DNA from: Metarhizium brunneum
Lineage: Eukaryota; Ascomycota; Sordariomycetes; Hypocreales; Clavicipitaceae
Direction of reading: 5' to 3'
Assembly: GCF_013426205.1 (NCBI RefSeq)
Contig: NC_089423.1
Coordinates: 3,844,001-3,908,000, forward strand
Length of the DNA stretch: 64,000 nucleotides
Shown in pieces: positions 10,550-22,900 of this stretch. The position numbers and the translations under genes were made by a program. Under the pieces are notes generated by a model. That model worked only from the letters and a program-made list of their open reading frames with translations, did no database searches and had not been told where the DNA came from. Every line of letters starts with the position of its first letter. The stretch's first letter is position 1.

Positions 10550-11515
10550 ATGCCTCCTCGACTGTTACCGTCCAGCAGTTCAATCTGCTGCAGAACCACG
10601 TCTCCTGCACCCGTGGGCTATCTGACTGCCTGCTTGGCGGGCCTAACGATTCAGCAAACTCGCAATGCATCCATCCTCGGCAGTCTCGCCAACAACAAGG
10701 GTGCCGTCCACATCAAGAAGCGAGTAGGTCGAGGGCCTTCGTCTGGCCACGGCAAGACATCCGGACGAGGTCACAAGGGCCAAAAGCAGCACGGCAAAGT
10801 GAACGCCTGGTTTCAGGGTGGCCAAACGCCGTTGGTTGTGAAGCATGGACGGATGGGCTTTACGAATCTGTAAGGAAACGCTCCACCGGACAATGTGAAA
10901 AAGCAGAGAGTACAGAGCTGACACGAGGCTGTTGCTCGCTTTAGGCGGGCGCCCAAAATGTCCGAGGTAAACCTCGATCAGATTCAGGAATGGATTAACC
11001 AGGGCCGACTCGATGCTACGAAGCAGATCACGCCCAAGGAGCTCATCCAGAGCAAACTGGTGGGCAGCGTCAAGGACGGCGTCAAGATTCTCTCCCGCGG
11101 GTCCGAATGCCTCAAACAGCCCATCGATGTCATGGTTTCGCGGGCCTCGGCTGGCGCGATTGCCGCCGTTGAGGCGGCGGGCGGAAAAGTCACGACGAGG
11201 TACTACACAAAATTGGCGATTCAGCGACTGCTGCGAGGCGAATCCGTCAACACGGATATGCCCCTCCCCGTGGGCAAGGAGCATGTCGATACTGTGCTCG
11301 CAGAGGCCAGGAACGCGCCGTTCCGGTATAGACTGCCCGACCCGACCAGCCGTCGCGATATCGAGTACTACCGAGACCCAGCACACAGAGGATATCTGAG
11401 TTACCAGCTGACTGCTGGACAATCGCCCAGTTTATACTTCAAGGTGCCTGGGGAGCGTAAGATCAAGAGCGCAGCCAAGGCGGAGAAGAAGGCAACGGAA
11501 GAGACCTTGTGGTAG
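10550..11515 (+). CDS. MRPL10: mitochondrial ribosomal protein uL15m (yeast Mrpl10)
   Basis: Two exons, 10550-10869 and 10945-11515, give 296 residues; the intron has a GCTGACA branch and a TTTAG acceptor. The start is the ATG at 10550 ([11 protein letters not shown]...); in-frame codons upstream are not conserved-looking. The N-terminal third is a Ser/Arg/Thr-rich presequence. The mature part starts with the bacterial L15-type basic region: [20 protein letters not shown], followed by [17 protein letters not shown]. The central globular part ([17 protein letters not shown]..., ...[20 protein letters not shown]) and the C-terminal fungal extension ([19 protein letters not shown]) agree with the mitochondrial family. 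It is a structural component of the mitochondrial large subunit. Confidence 0.93.
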
Positions 11516-12418
11516 ATGGACGGTGGATTTGGCAGCGGGGCCTTTGTACTACTATTATGAAGTGACTTGTACTTAATTGACATTGTATATATACTAAGAG
11601 GAAATACTAGAAGGCAAGGTCTCACTGGTATAATGATGGAGACGATTTCCGTTGCTAATGCGTTGGAATGGTCGCAGTCCACGCAGCTGCTCATCGTGGG
11701 TGATGGGCCCAAGAGTGAGAAAGAGAGGTCAAGCATCGGCACTCAATTATGTACTGCCAAGTACTCTGGTACGTAGTACTTAAAGGCAAACTCGCGCCCT
11801 TCAGTGTTGCGTCAGGCGTCAGGCCCACTGTTGACGCCGTGCTGGCGGCTTAGCGCTTGATCCAACTACTAAGTACCTAGGTACCTAGGTAGTCGATACT
11901 ACTTTAGGTACCTAGAGGTACATACTTATGTAAGTGTAGTACTTGGTTGAAGCGGCCCCCAAGCTGTCGAGGTGCTGACGGAGGCGCCGACGAGTTTCGC
12001 TGAGCGGTTTCTGGCTGCAGATGTCATCGAGACTCCACGCGCCAATCGTTGTTCCTCCCAATTGCGTCGTATCATATCATTGCATAGCCGTATGTGTTTG
12101 CCTTTGCTTTTCTGTCCTGTTCTTCTACCGGCCACAGCTGCGAGACCTTAGGTGCGCCCGCCGGCCAAGCTACATACGTTCCCGGCTCAGTTGCCTGACC
12201 TTCAACCAAGCTCTCTTTTCCACCAGACGTCTCTTACGAATCATTGACGACAAGGCCCTCCGCAACCGTCCTCGCAACCTCGCGCCGCCCTCGCATCTCA
12301 CTCGCCCTCGTACGCGCTACCGCAGCCTTCATTCCCCTCTGTACGGCTGCTCGGTCTCTGCTACAGACAATCACTTGCTTTACTCGAGTTTAAGTAGGCA
12401 CCGGGCTTCACTGTCACC
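11516..12418. other. intergenic region upstream of MVP1
   Basis: Contains the AT-rich 3' region of the uL15m gene, a TAGGTACC repeat patch (listed separately) and a C/T-rich leader for MVP1 from about 12100. No separate gene seen; the open frame at 12021-12959 overlaps MVP1 in another frame. Confidence 0.45.
11871..11925. repeat. TAGGTACC-type short palindromic repeat patch
   Basis: AAGTACCTAGGTACCTAGG begins at 11871, and TTAGGTACCTAGAGGTAC follows at about 11904. The overlapping GTAC/CCTAGG palindromes form a small array. A related TAGGTACCTAGC lies at about 24226. Confidence 0.7.
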
Positions 12419-15240
12419 ATGTCTCTCTTCGGAACCTCCCCCACCGAGGAGCATAACGAGCCATCGACTCCGAGCCGTCAAACACCAAGGTCGCGACGCG
12501 GCGGCCGCGGCGGCGGGCTGTTCGACGAGACGCCCTCACACAAGATTTCCTCCAGCAGTCTGTTCGACGATGGCAATGCCGGCGGCGACGATTCCTCGCC
12601 ATGGGACATGCCCACGCCGCGGAGGCAACAGACTCGCGCCGACATGGTACGGAACCTGCTGCCCGCGTCGGATGTTCCCGACAGCTACATCACGGTGTTT
12701 GATGCCATTGTCCGCGAGCATGGTTCCTCCGGCCGTGCAACGGCTGCCGGCATTGCCGACTTGTTTGCCAATGCTCGCCTTGGCCCCGAGGCCCAGACGC
12801 GCATCATGTCCCTTGTCGCACCGGGCGACGGCTCCGACGTGTCGCTTGGGCGGAACGAGTTCAACGTGCTGCTCGCCTTGGTGGGCTTGGCTCAGGAAGG
12901 GGATATTATCAGTCTGGATAGTGTGGATGAGAGACGACGACGTAAGTGTTTGCCTTTGATTGTGATTCCGGTGGTGCCTGGCTTCCCACACAGCTGCGTA
13001 TGTGCACTTGCCAGACGGAAGCGTAAGCAACTTGCTCGTTGCCATGAATAATTCCTTTGACTCCCTTTTTTTTTACACTTTGCTATATTTTTTCGAGTGT
13101 CTAGTCAATATTGTTCATCACGTCGCATACCTTGGTACAAAATGGGTCGTTGATGGACTGATTGGCTACTCACTCGACCGACAAGTCGTCATCACGTCAA
13201 TTCGACCTGACCCTGTCACGTCGGTGGGGGCAACGCAGCTAATTAATTATATTTTCCCTTCTACGCAGACCTGCCACATCCCAAGCTCCCCGGCCTCACC
13301 GCCGAGCCAGTACTACCACCTGTCGCCGAGCTCGCCGCGAAGCCGCCGCAGACGCCCAACGAGAGCCTAGGCCACGTCGAGGTCGACGCAGCGCAGCATC
13401 AAGAGGGTGAAGCCAGTCGACAGAGTCGGGCATCGGTGCAGGTACATACACCACCACAGCCCAAAGCCCTTCGTCCAGCTATGGATGATCCCGAGGACGA
13501 CCCATGGAACACTCCCGAGGTTCACAAGGGCCACGATCACTCCAAGCTCAATGGCAACAGCAGCCATGCAATCGCCAACGGTCAATCCAGCTTCCGCTCG
13601 TCACCGTCCACAAACATCGGGGACCAGACCTTGAGTCAATATGTCTCCGCAGAGCCAATATCCTCTTCGGTACATGGTAGCAGATCAGGAAATGACGCCG
13701 TCCAGGGCCAAGCTGCATGGGGCTTCTATGGTAGCTCCAATGCCTCGAGCGGTGGTGGAGGCTTCGCCGATGGCTCGCACAACATCACGCCAAACCCATC
13801 CAACACGGCACATCCTTTTGGAGGGGACGGAGGCGCCGTTGACCGCTCTCCCGCGCGTGAACCTCCTACGAGCGTGGGTCGAGCCACCAGCGGCCGGACG
13901 GGTTCTAGTGTCGAGGAGAATATTATTGTCACTCTAATGCCCGGCAAGGAGGGCGTGTTTCTGTTCCAGCACCACAACTACGAGGTTGCCAGTCAGCGTC
14001 GAGGAAGCAAGGTTATCCGCCGGTATAGCGATTTTGTTTGGCTACTAGACTGCCTACACAAGCGGTATCCTTTCAGAATATTGCCTCTGTTGCCGCCCAA
14101 GAGAGTTGCTGTGAACGGCAATCATCTATCCAATGACGGCGCCTTTATAGAAAAACGGCGGCGAGGGTTGGCTAGGTTCTTGAATGCCCTCGTTCGACAT
14201 CCAGTTCTGGGCCAGGAACAGCTTGTGATTATGTTCCTCACTGTCCCTACGGTATGTGGAACCACCCTTTCTTCCCTTCCCTTTTTTTTAACCAGGAGTT
14301 CTCCGTCTTTCATGGGTCTAACCTGGGATTGTAGGAGCTTGCTGTGTGGCGGAAGCAAGCCACCATCTCTGTACAGGACGAGTTCACTGACCGTGCCTTG
14401 CCACCGGGCCTCGAAGACTCCCTCCCACCCACTCTGGAGGAGCTATTCAGCCGTACGAGATCCGGTGTCCGCCGCTCTGCTGAGCTGTACATCAACGTGT
14501 GCAACATTATGGACCGGCTCGTCAAGAGAACCGAAGGCGTGGCCGCGGACCACGCCCGTGTCGCCATGTCGCTCACGTCGCTGACGGAAACATCCGCAGA
14601 CACCTATGCCACAGACACCAACGAAATCCCGTTGCTCAATGACGGACTGGTCGCCATGAGCAAGCACCTCCGGACTTGCCAGACGCTGCTGGAAGACGAG
14701 AGCCGCGGCTGGGACGAGGGCGTCCTCGAGGACCTCAAGCGCCAGAGAGACTCTCTCGTCAGTGTGCGCGAGCTGTTTGACCGCCGAGAGAAGCTCGACA
14801 GGGACAACATCCCGTACCTGGAGAGAAGGATACAGGCCAACGAGACCAAGCTGGCCGGCCTGCGCGCAAAGCCAGAGGGCATAGTCAAGCCCGGTGAGAT
14901 TGAAAAGGTAGCCGAGGCGATAATCAAGGTTCGTAACTCTATTCCCTCCCTCTTTCTGTGGTTTTTTTTTTTTTTGTGGTCAAACATGCAATGGAGCAAG
15001 TTTCAATTAATACGGCTTTCAAAAACCCAGGACAAGGAATCGATTGTTCAGCAACACAACCGGTCCATTTTCGTCAAGGAGTGCATCCGCGACGAGCTCG
15101 TCACGTTCCAGTCGACGCAGTACCACGTCAGCCGCTGGAACCAGGACTGGGCGGGCGAGCGAGTCAAGTACGCCGAGATGCTGGCCGACAACTGGCGTCG
15201 TCTGCTGGATGAGCTGGAGGGCATGCCCCTTGGGGAGTGA
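12419..15240 (+). CDS. MVP1: sorting nexin Mvp1 (SNX8-like, PX-BAR)
   Basis: Four exons, 12419-12941, 13269-14251, 14335-14928 and 15031-15240, give 769 residues. Intron 1 is long for this window (327 nt). The N-terminus MSLFGTSPTEEHNEPSTPSR matches the Mvp1 family opening. Residues about 65-170 form an EH-like helical segment (DSYITVFDAIVREHG...). A disordered Ser/Gly/Asn-rich linker follows. The PX domain lies at about 320-430 (NIIVTLMPGKEGVFLFQHHN, RRYSDFVWLLDCLHKRYP, ILPLLPPKR). A C-terminal BAR-type helical region starts LAVWRKQATISVQDEF. Known role in yeast: retromer-independent endosome-to-vacuole and Golgi sorting, binding PI3P and working with Vps1. The length fits fungal orthologues, which are longer than yeast Mvp1 because of the linker. 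Confidence 0.94.
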
Positions 15241-15641
15241 CATTTTTCTCCTTGCCGTTTTTACATGCCCGCCGTCCTATGTAGTTTTGTGCGTTTGCTC
15301 CCCGCATCAGGTGCTGCGCTCTTTGTAGTCCTCGCAGGGAAAGAACACGACATCACTATTGTACTTGTATGAGAGACCTTTAGATTGAGGGCGACGTGGA
15401 ACGGAGGATGGACACACAGCCGGAGCACACACGATACCCCCTCCTCGTCTTTTGTTGCACCTTTTCTTGTTCACACCTTGTTACAGATAGCGAATGTTGA
15501 CTGGCATGCAACAACTACATATGTAATGAAGCCATGCTTAATCATGTACCGTTTTCTAGTGTTTTTTTTTTCTTTTTTCTGTCATTGAAATTGATATTTT
15601 CTTGTGTTGCCTTGATTCCATTTTAGCACTACTACTTCCAT
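15241..15641. other. intergenic region between convergent MVP1 and dihydroxy-acid dehydratase gene
   Basis: 3' UTR territory with poly-T runs near 15560; no coding potential recognised. Confidence 0.4.
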
Positions 15642-17750
15642 TCACCATCCGTCCGTCACAGCACCGTGACTAGCATCGCCTACGAGCCTGGCGTATTTCG
15701 CCAACACGCCCCTCGTGACTCGCGGAGAGGGTGCCCTCCACGAAGCTTTTCTGAGAGCCATTTCCTCGTCCGACACTGCTGCGTCGATGCGGTTCCTGAC
15801 CGCATCAATGGTGACTTCGTCGCCGTCCTTGACCAGCGCGATGGGTCCTCCGACGGCGGCTTCGGGGACGACGTGGCCCACAATGAACCCGTGGGAAGCG
15901 CCGCTGTACCGGCCGTCGGTGACGAGAGCCACGTTGTTCAGGCCGGCGCCCATGATGGCCGCGCTGGCGCGTAGTTGTTCTGGCATGCCGGGGCCGCCTT
16001 TGGGTCCTTCGTAGCGCACAATGAGGACCAGGTTGCCGTCTTGGCGCTTGATCTCGCCCCTCGACAGCGCCGTGTTCAGGTCACGCTCGCAGTCGTATAC
16101 TCTGGCTTTGCCCGTGAACAAGAGACCTTCCTTGCCGGTGATTTTGGCGACGGCCCCCCCGGGGGCCATGTTGCCTCGCAGTATGCGGATGTGGCCGCTG
16201 GATTTGATGGGATCTTCGAGGGGCCGGATGATTTGCTGGCCGGGGTCGAGGGACGGCCAGTCGGACACGTTCTCGGCGAGGGTCCTGCCGGTGACGGTCA
16301 TGACGGACCCGTCGATGAGCTTCTTGGCGATGAGCATTTTCAGGACGGACGGCGTGCCGCCGACCTGGTAGAGGTCTTCCATGAGGTACTTGCCGCTGGG
16401 GGCGAGGTCGGCCAGGAACGGAGTGCGGTCGCTTGCGCGTTGAACGTCGTCAATGGTGAGAGGGACGCCGGCCGTGTTGGCCATGGCGAGGAAGTGCAGC
16501 ACGCCGTTGGTTGAGCCGCCCAGGATCATGGTGAGCACAAGGGCGTTTTCGAAGGCGGCGCGAGTGAGCAGGTCACGGGGGCGAATGTCCTTCTCCATGG
16601 TGGTCTTGATGACTTGGCCCGCTCGTTCGCACTCGCGGCTCTTCTCGGGAGACAGGGCCGGGTATGATGACGAGCCGGGGAGCGTGAGGCCCATGGCTTC
16701 AATGGCAGTGGCCATGGTGTTGGCCGTGTACATGCCGCCGCAGGCGCCGGCGCCGGGACAGGCGTGTTTTTCGATATCAGACATGACGTCTGTACTCTGT
16801 CGGCCGGGCTGGCCGGCGTCCGTCTTGGCCTGCAGGCGGCCGTAGGCATAGGCTCCGGATGCTTCGTAGCAGGTGCTGATGTTGACGTTGCGCTCGAGCA
16901 GGGTGGAGTGGCCCTTGCGAATGGTTCCCCCGTATATCATGATGAACGGTCTGTTGTGGCGAGCTGCGGCCATGACTACGCCGGGCATGTTCTTGTCGCA
17001 GCCCGGGATGGAGATGTTGGCATCGTGGTGCTGGGCTGATGTCACGGACTCGATGGAGTCGGCTATAAGTTCTCTGGTTTGAAGAGAGAATCTCATGCCT
17101 TGGTTTTGTTTGTTTGCCTGTTAGTTTATTGATGATGATGAAGGGAGGTGTTTCTTCTTCAACCCATATATATTGTCTGCCGCCGCTGGGCTCGACTATT
17201 GGTCAAAAGATGATTGTGACATACCGTCTCCGCCCATGGTAATGGCATCAGATACGCCTACCGTGTTGAATTGCCAGCCGAGCATGCCCTCTCTTTCGAC
17301 GGCATTCTTGACGATTTTTCCAAATTCAAGCACTAAAGCAGTGTGAGCCTCTGCCTGATACGCACACAATGTTGCCGAGACTTACAATGCGTACTATGAC
17401 AATCAGTTAAAGAGACCAAGAAGGATGAGGACGACAGACTCACTTGCATGGATTGCCCTCCCACCAAACACTCGCAATGCCGACCTGGGGCGCATTCTTC
17501 ATGGTCTTTTCATCGGGAACACCAGCGCCGTACAGCATGGCCTCGAGGCAAAGTCAGCCAACATGTCTGCGTGTGTCCTGCAATTACATACCTGGGCTCC
17601 TGGAAAGTCATGCTCCCTCGTCAAGGTGGTAGACCACCTGTTCAGCGGCCCCCCGGGCGGGAGGCACTTGAACTGGATGTAATCGGCTGAGGATTTGGGA
17701 TCATGGCCCGGGATGGCGGGTATGTTGGATTCGCCTCCAGTGTCAGCCAT
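15642..17750 (-). CDS. ILV3: dihydroxy-acid dehydratase, probably a non-mitochondrial paralogue
   Basis: Five minus-strand exons, 17750-17592, 17541-17444, 17393-17386 (8 nt), 17332-17225 and 17098-15642, give 609 residues. The microexon supplies the frame that joins NPCN to THLLEFGKIV; without it the conserved block is broken. DHAD landmarks: [81 protein letters not shown] and [16 protein letters not shown]. The Cys residues in NPCN, GCDKNMP and GACGGM correspond to the Fe-S ligands. The enzyme converts 2,3-dihydroxy-isovalerate and -methylvalerate to keto acids in branched-chain amino acid synthesis. The N-terminus [17 protein letters not shown] is acidic and does not look like a mitochondrial presequence, unlike yeast Ilv3; fungi often carry several DHAD paralogues. 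Not clustered with obvious biosynthetic genes here. Confidence 0.93.
17386..17393 (-). other. 8-nt microexon of the dihydroxy-acid dehydratase gene
   Basis: TACGCATT lies between an upstream CATAG acceptor and a downstream GTAAGT donor; the flanking introns are 50 and 53 nt. It encodes most of the Asn-Thr-His-Leu turn of the conserved NPCNxHL motif. Confidence 0.88.
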
Positions 17751-18883
17751 GTTTGTCCAAAGGGGGATGGGGTGAATGCTCCGTGATGTTTGATCAAAGG
17801 AGAGTAACGAGATGGATTTGAAGGAGATTCTGGGGAGAATCGTGCGACGGCTCTAGGACATGGAGAGGTTGAGAGACGCGGACAGAAGGCCGATAGCCGG
17901 AGCCAAAGCCCGCCGCCATTGGGGTGGTGATGCAAGCACTGGCAAGGCAAGCTTGGGCGGACGGGCGGATAGGCCGCGGGAGGAGGGGCCAGACAGAGAC
18001 AAGAGACGGCCATGATGGCATCGACGGCTCCTTCCCCACGCACCTGCAATATGCAATGCACGTCCGCGTCCGCGCCCACCTGCCATGTTGCCACGGTGCT
18101 TTCCCCCACATTGTGCGGATCTGCTCTTGCCTCTGTGCAAATAGTAGTCATGTAGTACGGAGTACTCCGTACACGCATTGCACAGCTTCGAATGGGACAA
18201 ATAGAATCCCGTCCCCAAAGTGCCATGTCGTGCCATGCAGCCAGTCATGCTGTGCTTGCTCCACTAGCCACATGTTGTACGAGATGTTCCGTCAAATCGC
18301 TGCGCTTGCATTAGAAAAGCCATCTACGTCTAATGCTGTTGCCGTTGCCGCTTTCGGGCCATGTTGCGCCGAGCCATTCGCAGCAGTACAAAGCATCGGC
18401 ATTTGAAGGGAAAATCGTCATGGTGCACATCTACACGCCTCATTGGTCCCAGTTTGATTGTCGTCAAGGCCCCTTCATTATTCACCAGGCTCCTATTGGT
18501 CATTCGCATCATAATACCCTGATTCACAACGAGCAAACTGCAACCTTTAATCGCGGCAATTGAAAAAAAAAAGACGCAGCTTGACGTGTATTGCTAAAAA
18601 CGCAAATCCGACTCCTATCAAAATACTGTGCACTTCTGCCGTCTTTTTGTTCCCGTGATGCATTATTTCCCTTTATCCCGGTGCCATCAAAAAAAAAGAT
18701 ACCAAAAACGAAATATGAAAAAAAAAACCAATGGTACAAAAAAACAACATGCCCTTTGTGACCCAATTCCCAATAAATGTTCCCATCATCATCCCATTCA
18801 TCATCACTCCGTTTACCGTCAACGCCGCTCGACGCCTTTAGCTCCGTGTTTCATAACACGTAAACCCTTCAATCATGTGCTGG
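17751..18883. other. intergenic region upstream of dihydroxy-acid dehydratase gene
   Basis: No gene recognised. Contains the perfect palindrome at 18155-18172, two CCAAT-type ATTGGTC sequences near 18440 and 18495, and A-rich runs near 18690-18740 that belong to the 3' side of the Myb-type gene. Confidence 0.45.
18155..18172. repeat. 18-bp perfect palindrome GTACGGAGTACTCCGTAC
   Basis: The sequence is its own reverse complement and is the most complete copy of a motif that recurs between genes throughout the window (see findings). Confidence 0.9.
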
Positions 18884-19917
18884 TTAACGGAGTCTTTGCT
18901 CATTGTCGTCGTCCAAGATGGACGATATCCTCGTCTTGTCTTGGCCCGTCATCCGGTATCCTGTCCTACGGTCCTTGTCCGGACTGGCAATCGGTGTAAT
19001 TGGGTTGCTCTCGCTATACTGGCAGCAAGCTCCTGTTTTCCAGGCCTGCTCCAGAGCAACTGGGGATGCATTCATTCCGTACTCGTCGGCTATAACCGCC
19101 CAGAAGGCGCTCTTGTGCGTCTCGTAGATCGAACGGAGTCGCCCGAGGTCCACGTGAGCAGGTGTGTGTACTGACGTGGACGGGGGAGACAGACGACCGG
19201 TGTCGAGCCGAAGAGGCGGAACAGGGGACTGATAGGCCGGGCTGCCGTGGTGGTGCATGCCGACGACTGGCGGCAGGGGCTCGTGGTGTTGCTCGGGAGT
19301 CACCATCGGATGACGAGGCACAACTTCACCACCTTGGGAGTATGCCACGCCTTCTGGCTTGGGCAGGATGGCGGGCAGGCGCGGTGATCTCTCCACGGAC
19401 ATGATGCGGGACAGCTGCATGTCACTGTTGAGCGGCTTTGGGAGATAGCTGGTCGCCGCCACCGATGGAGAGAGTGAACGGGTCTCGCCACGATAGACAG
19501 GACTCGAGTATGCTGCTGGCTGGTTGGGGGAAGGGTCCGAGGAGCCGGATGAGCACGACGCAGTTCGCTTGCGTCGAGTGCTGCCATGGGACAGCTGGTG
19601 GTAATGCAGGCGACAGGCGAGCTCGGTCTTGTTCAGGTGCGCTGCGATATGTTTGTATGGCATCTTCTGCAGTCGCGTCTGGAGAAGGTAGGCTTCCTAT
19701 ACGACAGAAAGCAAACAACGGGTCAGCACACTTGGGTTTCGTGATTTTCTGCGTAAAGCCACATGGTCATTGTAATTACTTCGTCTTCCCTCCATGCTCT
19801 ACCACTACCAGTAAGTGGTGCCTTCCTATTCTTCGTAACACCATTCTCGTGTCGTTGCATGGCGTCTTTGATGGGCGTGTACACAGACTGAACTTGTACC
19901 ACTTGTGTTCTGGACAT
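18884..19917 (-). CDS. Myb/SANT-like domain protein
   Basis: Two exons, 19917-19780 and 19696-18884, give 316 residues; the intron (GTAATT donor, ATAG acceptor) is in phase 0. Joining the exons completes a Myb/SANT-like helix set: SGRAWREDE, then EAYLLQTRLQKMPYKHIAAH, then LNKTELACRLHYHQLSHG. The middle is Ser/Pro/His-rich and disordered. A second short conserved-looking block near the C-terminus (SIYETHKSAFWAVIADEYG, then VALEQAWKTG) follows. This layout, an N-terminal Myb-like domain plus a short C-terminal helical block, suggests a fungal DNA-binding regulator, likely nuclear. Targets are unknown. The gene runs divergently from another SANT protein gene, with about 6.2 kb between them. Confidence 0.8.
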
Positions 19918-22900
19918 GATGCTTAACTCTTGCAGCTGCAGCCTTGTTCTTTGTGTGTGAGAGGTTAGAAGATGACGTGTTGTCTGTTTGTCGACACGTC
20001 CTTGCCAAGTCTGTCCGATAGGTTAACCCTGTTTCCTTGGGTATCGCGGGCTGATGAGCGAGACCCGTGTCCGTCCGTTGTTGTCAACCGAGATGGCAAA
20101 CCAGGCCTTTCAAGGTCGTTTGTTTTGGTTTGTTGAAAAAAAAAGTTGAGAGATAACTTCCAAAGCCCAGCCTTGTAACTAGCTTGTCGCAACTATGCAA
20201 AGTCGAAAGTTCCAACCAAATATTTGTCTGTCCAGACAATGATGACTCGACGAAAGCGGGTGAAATGAAAAAAAGAGTTGTGTAGATATATAAAGTCAAC
20301 AAAGATTTTTATGTCGAATACAGTCAAAAAGGAGTGGCAGCAGCTGAGCCAGTTGGGTGATTAAGGAAAGTAAATCGCCGGCTGCGAATAGCGGAAGAGA
20401 AGAGAGAAGAGAAAGAAGAAACGACTGGAAGACCCGCGATTCGCGAAACCAGAGCCCTTCAACGTTCTGGTAGAAGACGAAATATAACTTCAAAGACGAA
20501 CCGGAAAAGAAGAGACCAGGAACTACAGAAGTACGGGAGAAGGCATGTTAATCAATGGTACGGCCCCGGCCCAACGGGTCTGTCGTGCCCTCGTCCTACG
20601 AAACAACTTGACGGTGACGTTCCGAGTCTGGGACAGTCTTGACCAGGGACCCTGTCACTCTTGAGATCTAGCCCTGTTACATCTCAGTTCGGTCATCCAC
20701 CCTGTGACAGATTCGAGCATGTAAGCATAAGGGTTCGACCTGATCCTCACAACAACATGAAGTCCCTCTTGGCGACTCGTCAACCTGAAAAGAGCCTGTG
20801 GGGATCAGCTCGTCGCCACAAAAACTTGACGCAAGGATGGAGCTGCCACTACTCAGAACCCGTCTTGTATTGTTGTATTATTATGAGAAGGCTGTAGTGA
20901 GGCTCTCTTTGGATTATCGACACCTGCACTCGGTAAAACATGGTTCATGTTTCCATTTCCACTATGCCCACCCAGCACGAGCGTTCGTGACGTCAAGTAA
21001 CCTCGTGAGCCCAGTTCTGTCGTATACTGACTGTATTGCACATGTTGTATACGGGTTGAATCCTATGCCCCTTGCTCAGTTGTGAGTATTTCTGTCCTCT
21101 TCATGCAATGTGTCCCCTCCGTCTGTTCGAAAATAATGCAAAGCAGAGCAACTTTTCCAGCATCAAGGCTGTGTTGACATCGACGTCATCTTATTCAGGC
21201 AGAGAGGATACATGCCTTATGCAGGCTCCGCAACGCAGACACTGTGGCAAGTCATGGCAGAAACGCCAGCCTGTTCGTCATGGAGAGAGAGGTCAGAAGG
21301 GCTCGAAGTGACAGGTTACGACGGGCTGCAACGCACAGAGATTCAGCTTGGCATCTGAACTATCCATAGCAGAAGACATCGTGTGACAGGCGAGCAAAAA
21401 CCTGTTTGATACAAGGTAGACTTTGAGCAGCAACCAACTACGTATTAACCCACACCCCTGGTCTGGTTGGCCCCTCGTCAGTCTTCAGCCGCCGAGCCAC
21501 ACACAACCCTGCCCGCGTTCCTGCATTGGTCTCCATTGTGGCAGTTCAGGAGTTTCGCCAGAATAATGCGAGACCTCCGCCGCGGCGTTTGGTTTGAAGT
21601 CGCCCCATTGAAACGTAGATGCCGTTTCTTATGCCCATACTCCGTACACTGCCCCCGGTTGCAGGGTGTCCTGGCCGATTTCGTCAGTCGTACGGCAGCC
21701 AGGGCGCAATTGTCAGGTCATGGAAGCCGAACATTGTACATGCAATGTGGAATACTCAGGTAATGGTTTAGTAGCCGGTGCCATGGAGAGTAAGAGGTCG
21801 TACAAACGGGAGAGAGTGAGAAATTGAATGGGGCTGCCGCAGGGTTGTATTGCATCGTGAGCCGCTCCCTGCCAGATGATTAGTGCCTTCATGCCCAGAA
21901 CCGCGCGCAAGGGTTTCGTTGTATGTACAAGGCATGGTACGTTCGTCGTAGTACACACGTTGAAGAAAGCTATAATAAGTTTTCGACTATCCTGTGTTTC
22001 TGATCGTCTGGTCTGGGCAATTTATCGCACCCTTCTTCCGAGAGACAGGACTGGCCACAAGCATCCTGGGAACCATTTGTGGCGTAGCTAAGCGCTCATA
22101 GCGCACGCATCCTTGGAACCCAGCGACGGCGGGGCTGGTTCGGGGATCCCTTGAAACTCGCTAATGTAGAGTTGTAATCTCAAGTCGGTCTCAGTATTGA
22201 CGCAGGTTGTAAAGAGTTCAACACAACGGCGCTATCGTAAAACTTGGTGAAACTCGGACTTTCTTCTTGAAAACAACCTTATTGTGTTTACCTTTTTTTT
22301 TTTTTCATCCCAATAATGAGCACATAACTTCCGTGCTTTTGTTTGCTTTTGATGGTGGTGGTTGTTTTTTTCCGACGCACGAATCCTTGGAGGTTGACAC
22401 ATGACTCCGACGGGTAGATGTTGCGAGGATTTCGATGTCACCTGTAACAAGACACCGGGAACCCTTGCCATAAGTTGACAGAACAACTGAAACCGGGTGT
22501 TATGGAAAGTGCGGTGACGAAAGGGTCATTTTCCGTCATCTGACTTGTGCGCTTTCTCCGCCTCAGAGCATGTACGAACAGACTGTCGGCAATGGCTGGA
22601 TATGGAATTGACTACTGAAGCAGGCAGGATGATTCGATTAGGGGAGTGACTTCATTACTCACATCCTCGCGCCCTAATATAATAGTGTGTGCTCTTATAC
22701 GTTGGCACATGCTTGACGATGACACGCATTGTGCCTGGCAAGTCAGCTATAACTCACTAATCATTGGCGCCAAAGCTTCGGAGTTCCTCAAGAGCCAACA
22801 AACGGATTTGCGGCATTTGGGGCAAAACTTGAGTTCTGATATCTGAGGACGAAAGCTCTGCTAGATGATGGAACCCGGCCTGTTTCAAGATCCGCGCATG

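Noticed and set aside
10643..11422. 259-codon minus-strand frame
   Set aside because: Antisense to both exons of the uL15m gene.
15975..16514. 179-codon plus-strand frame
   Set aside because: Antisense to the dihydroxy-acid dehydratase main exon.
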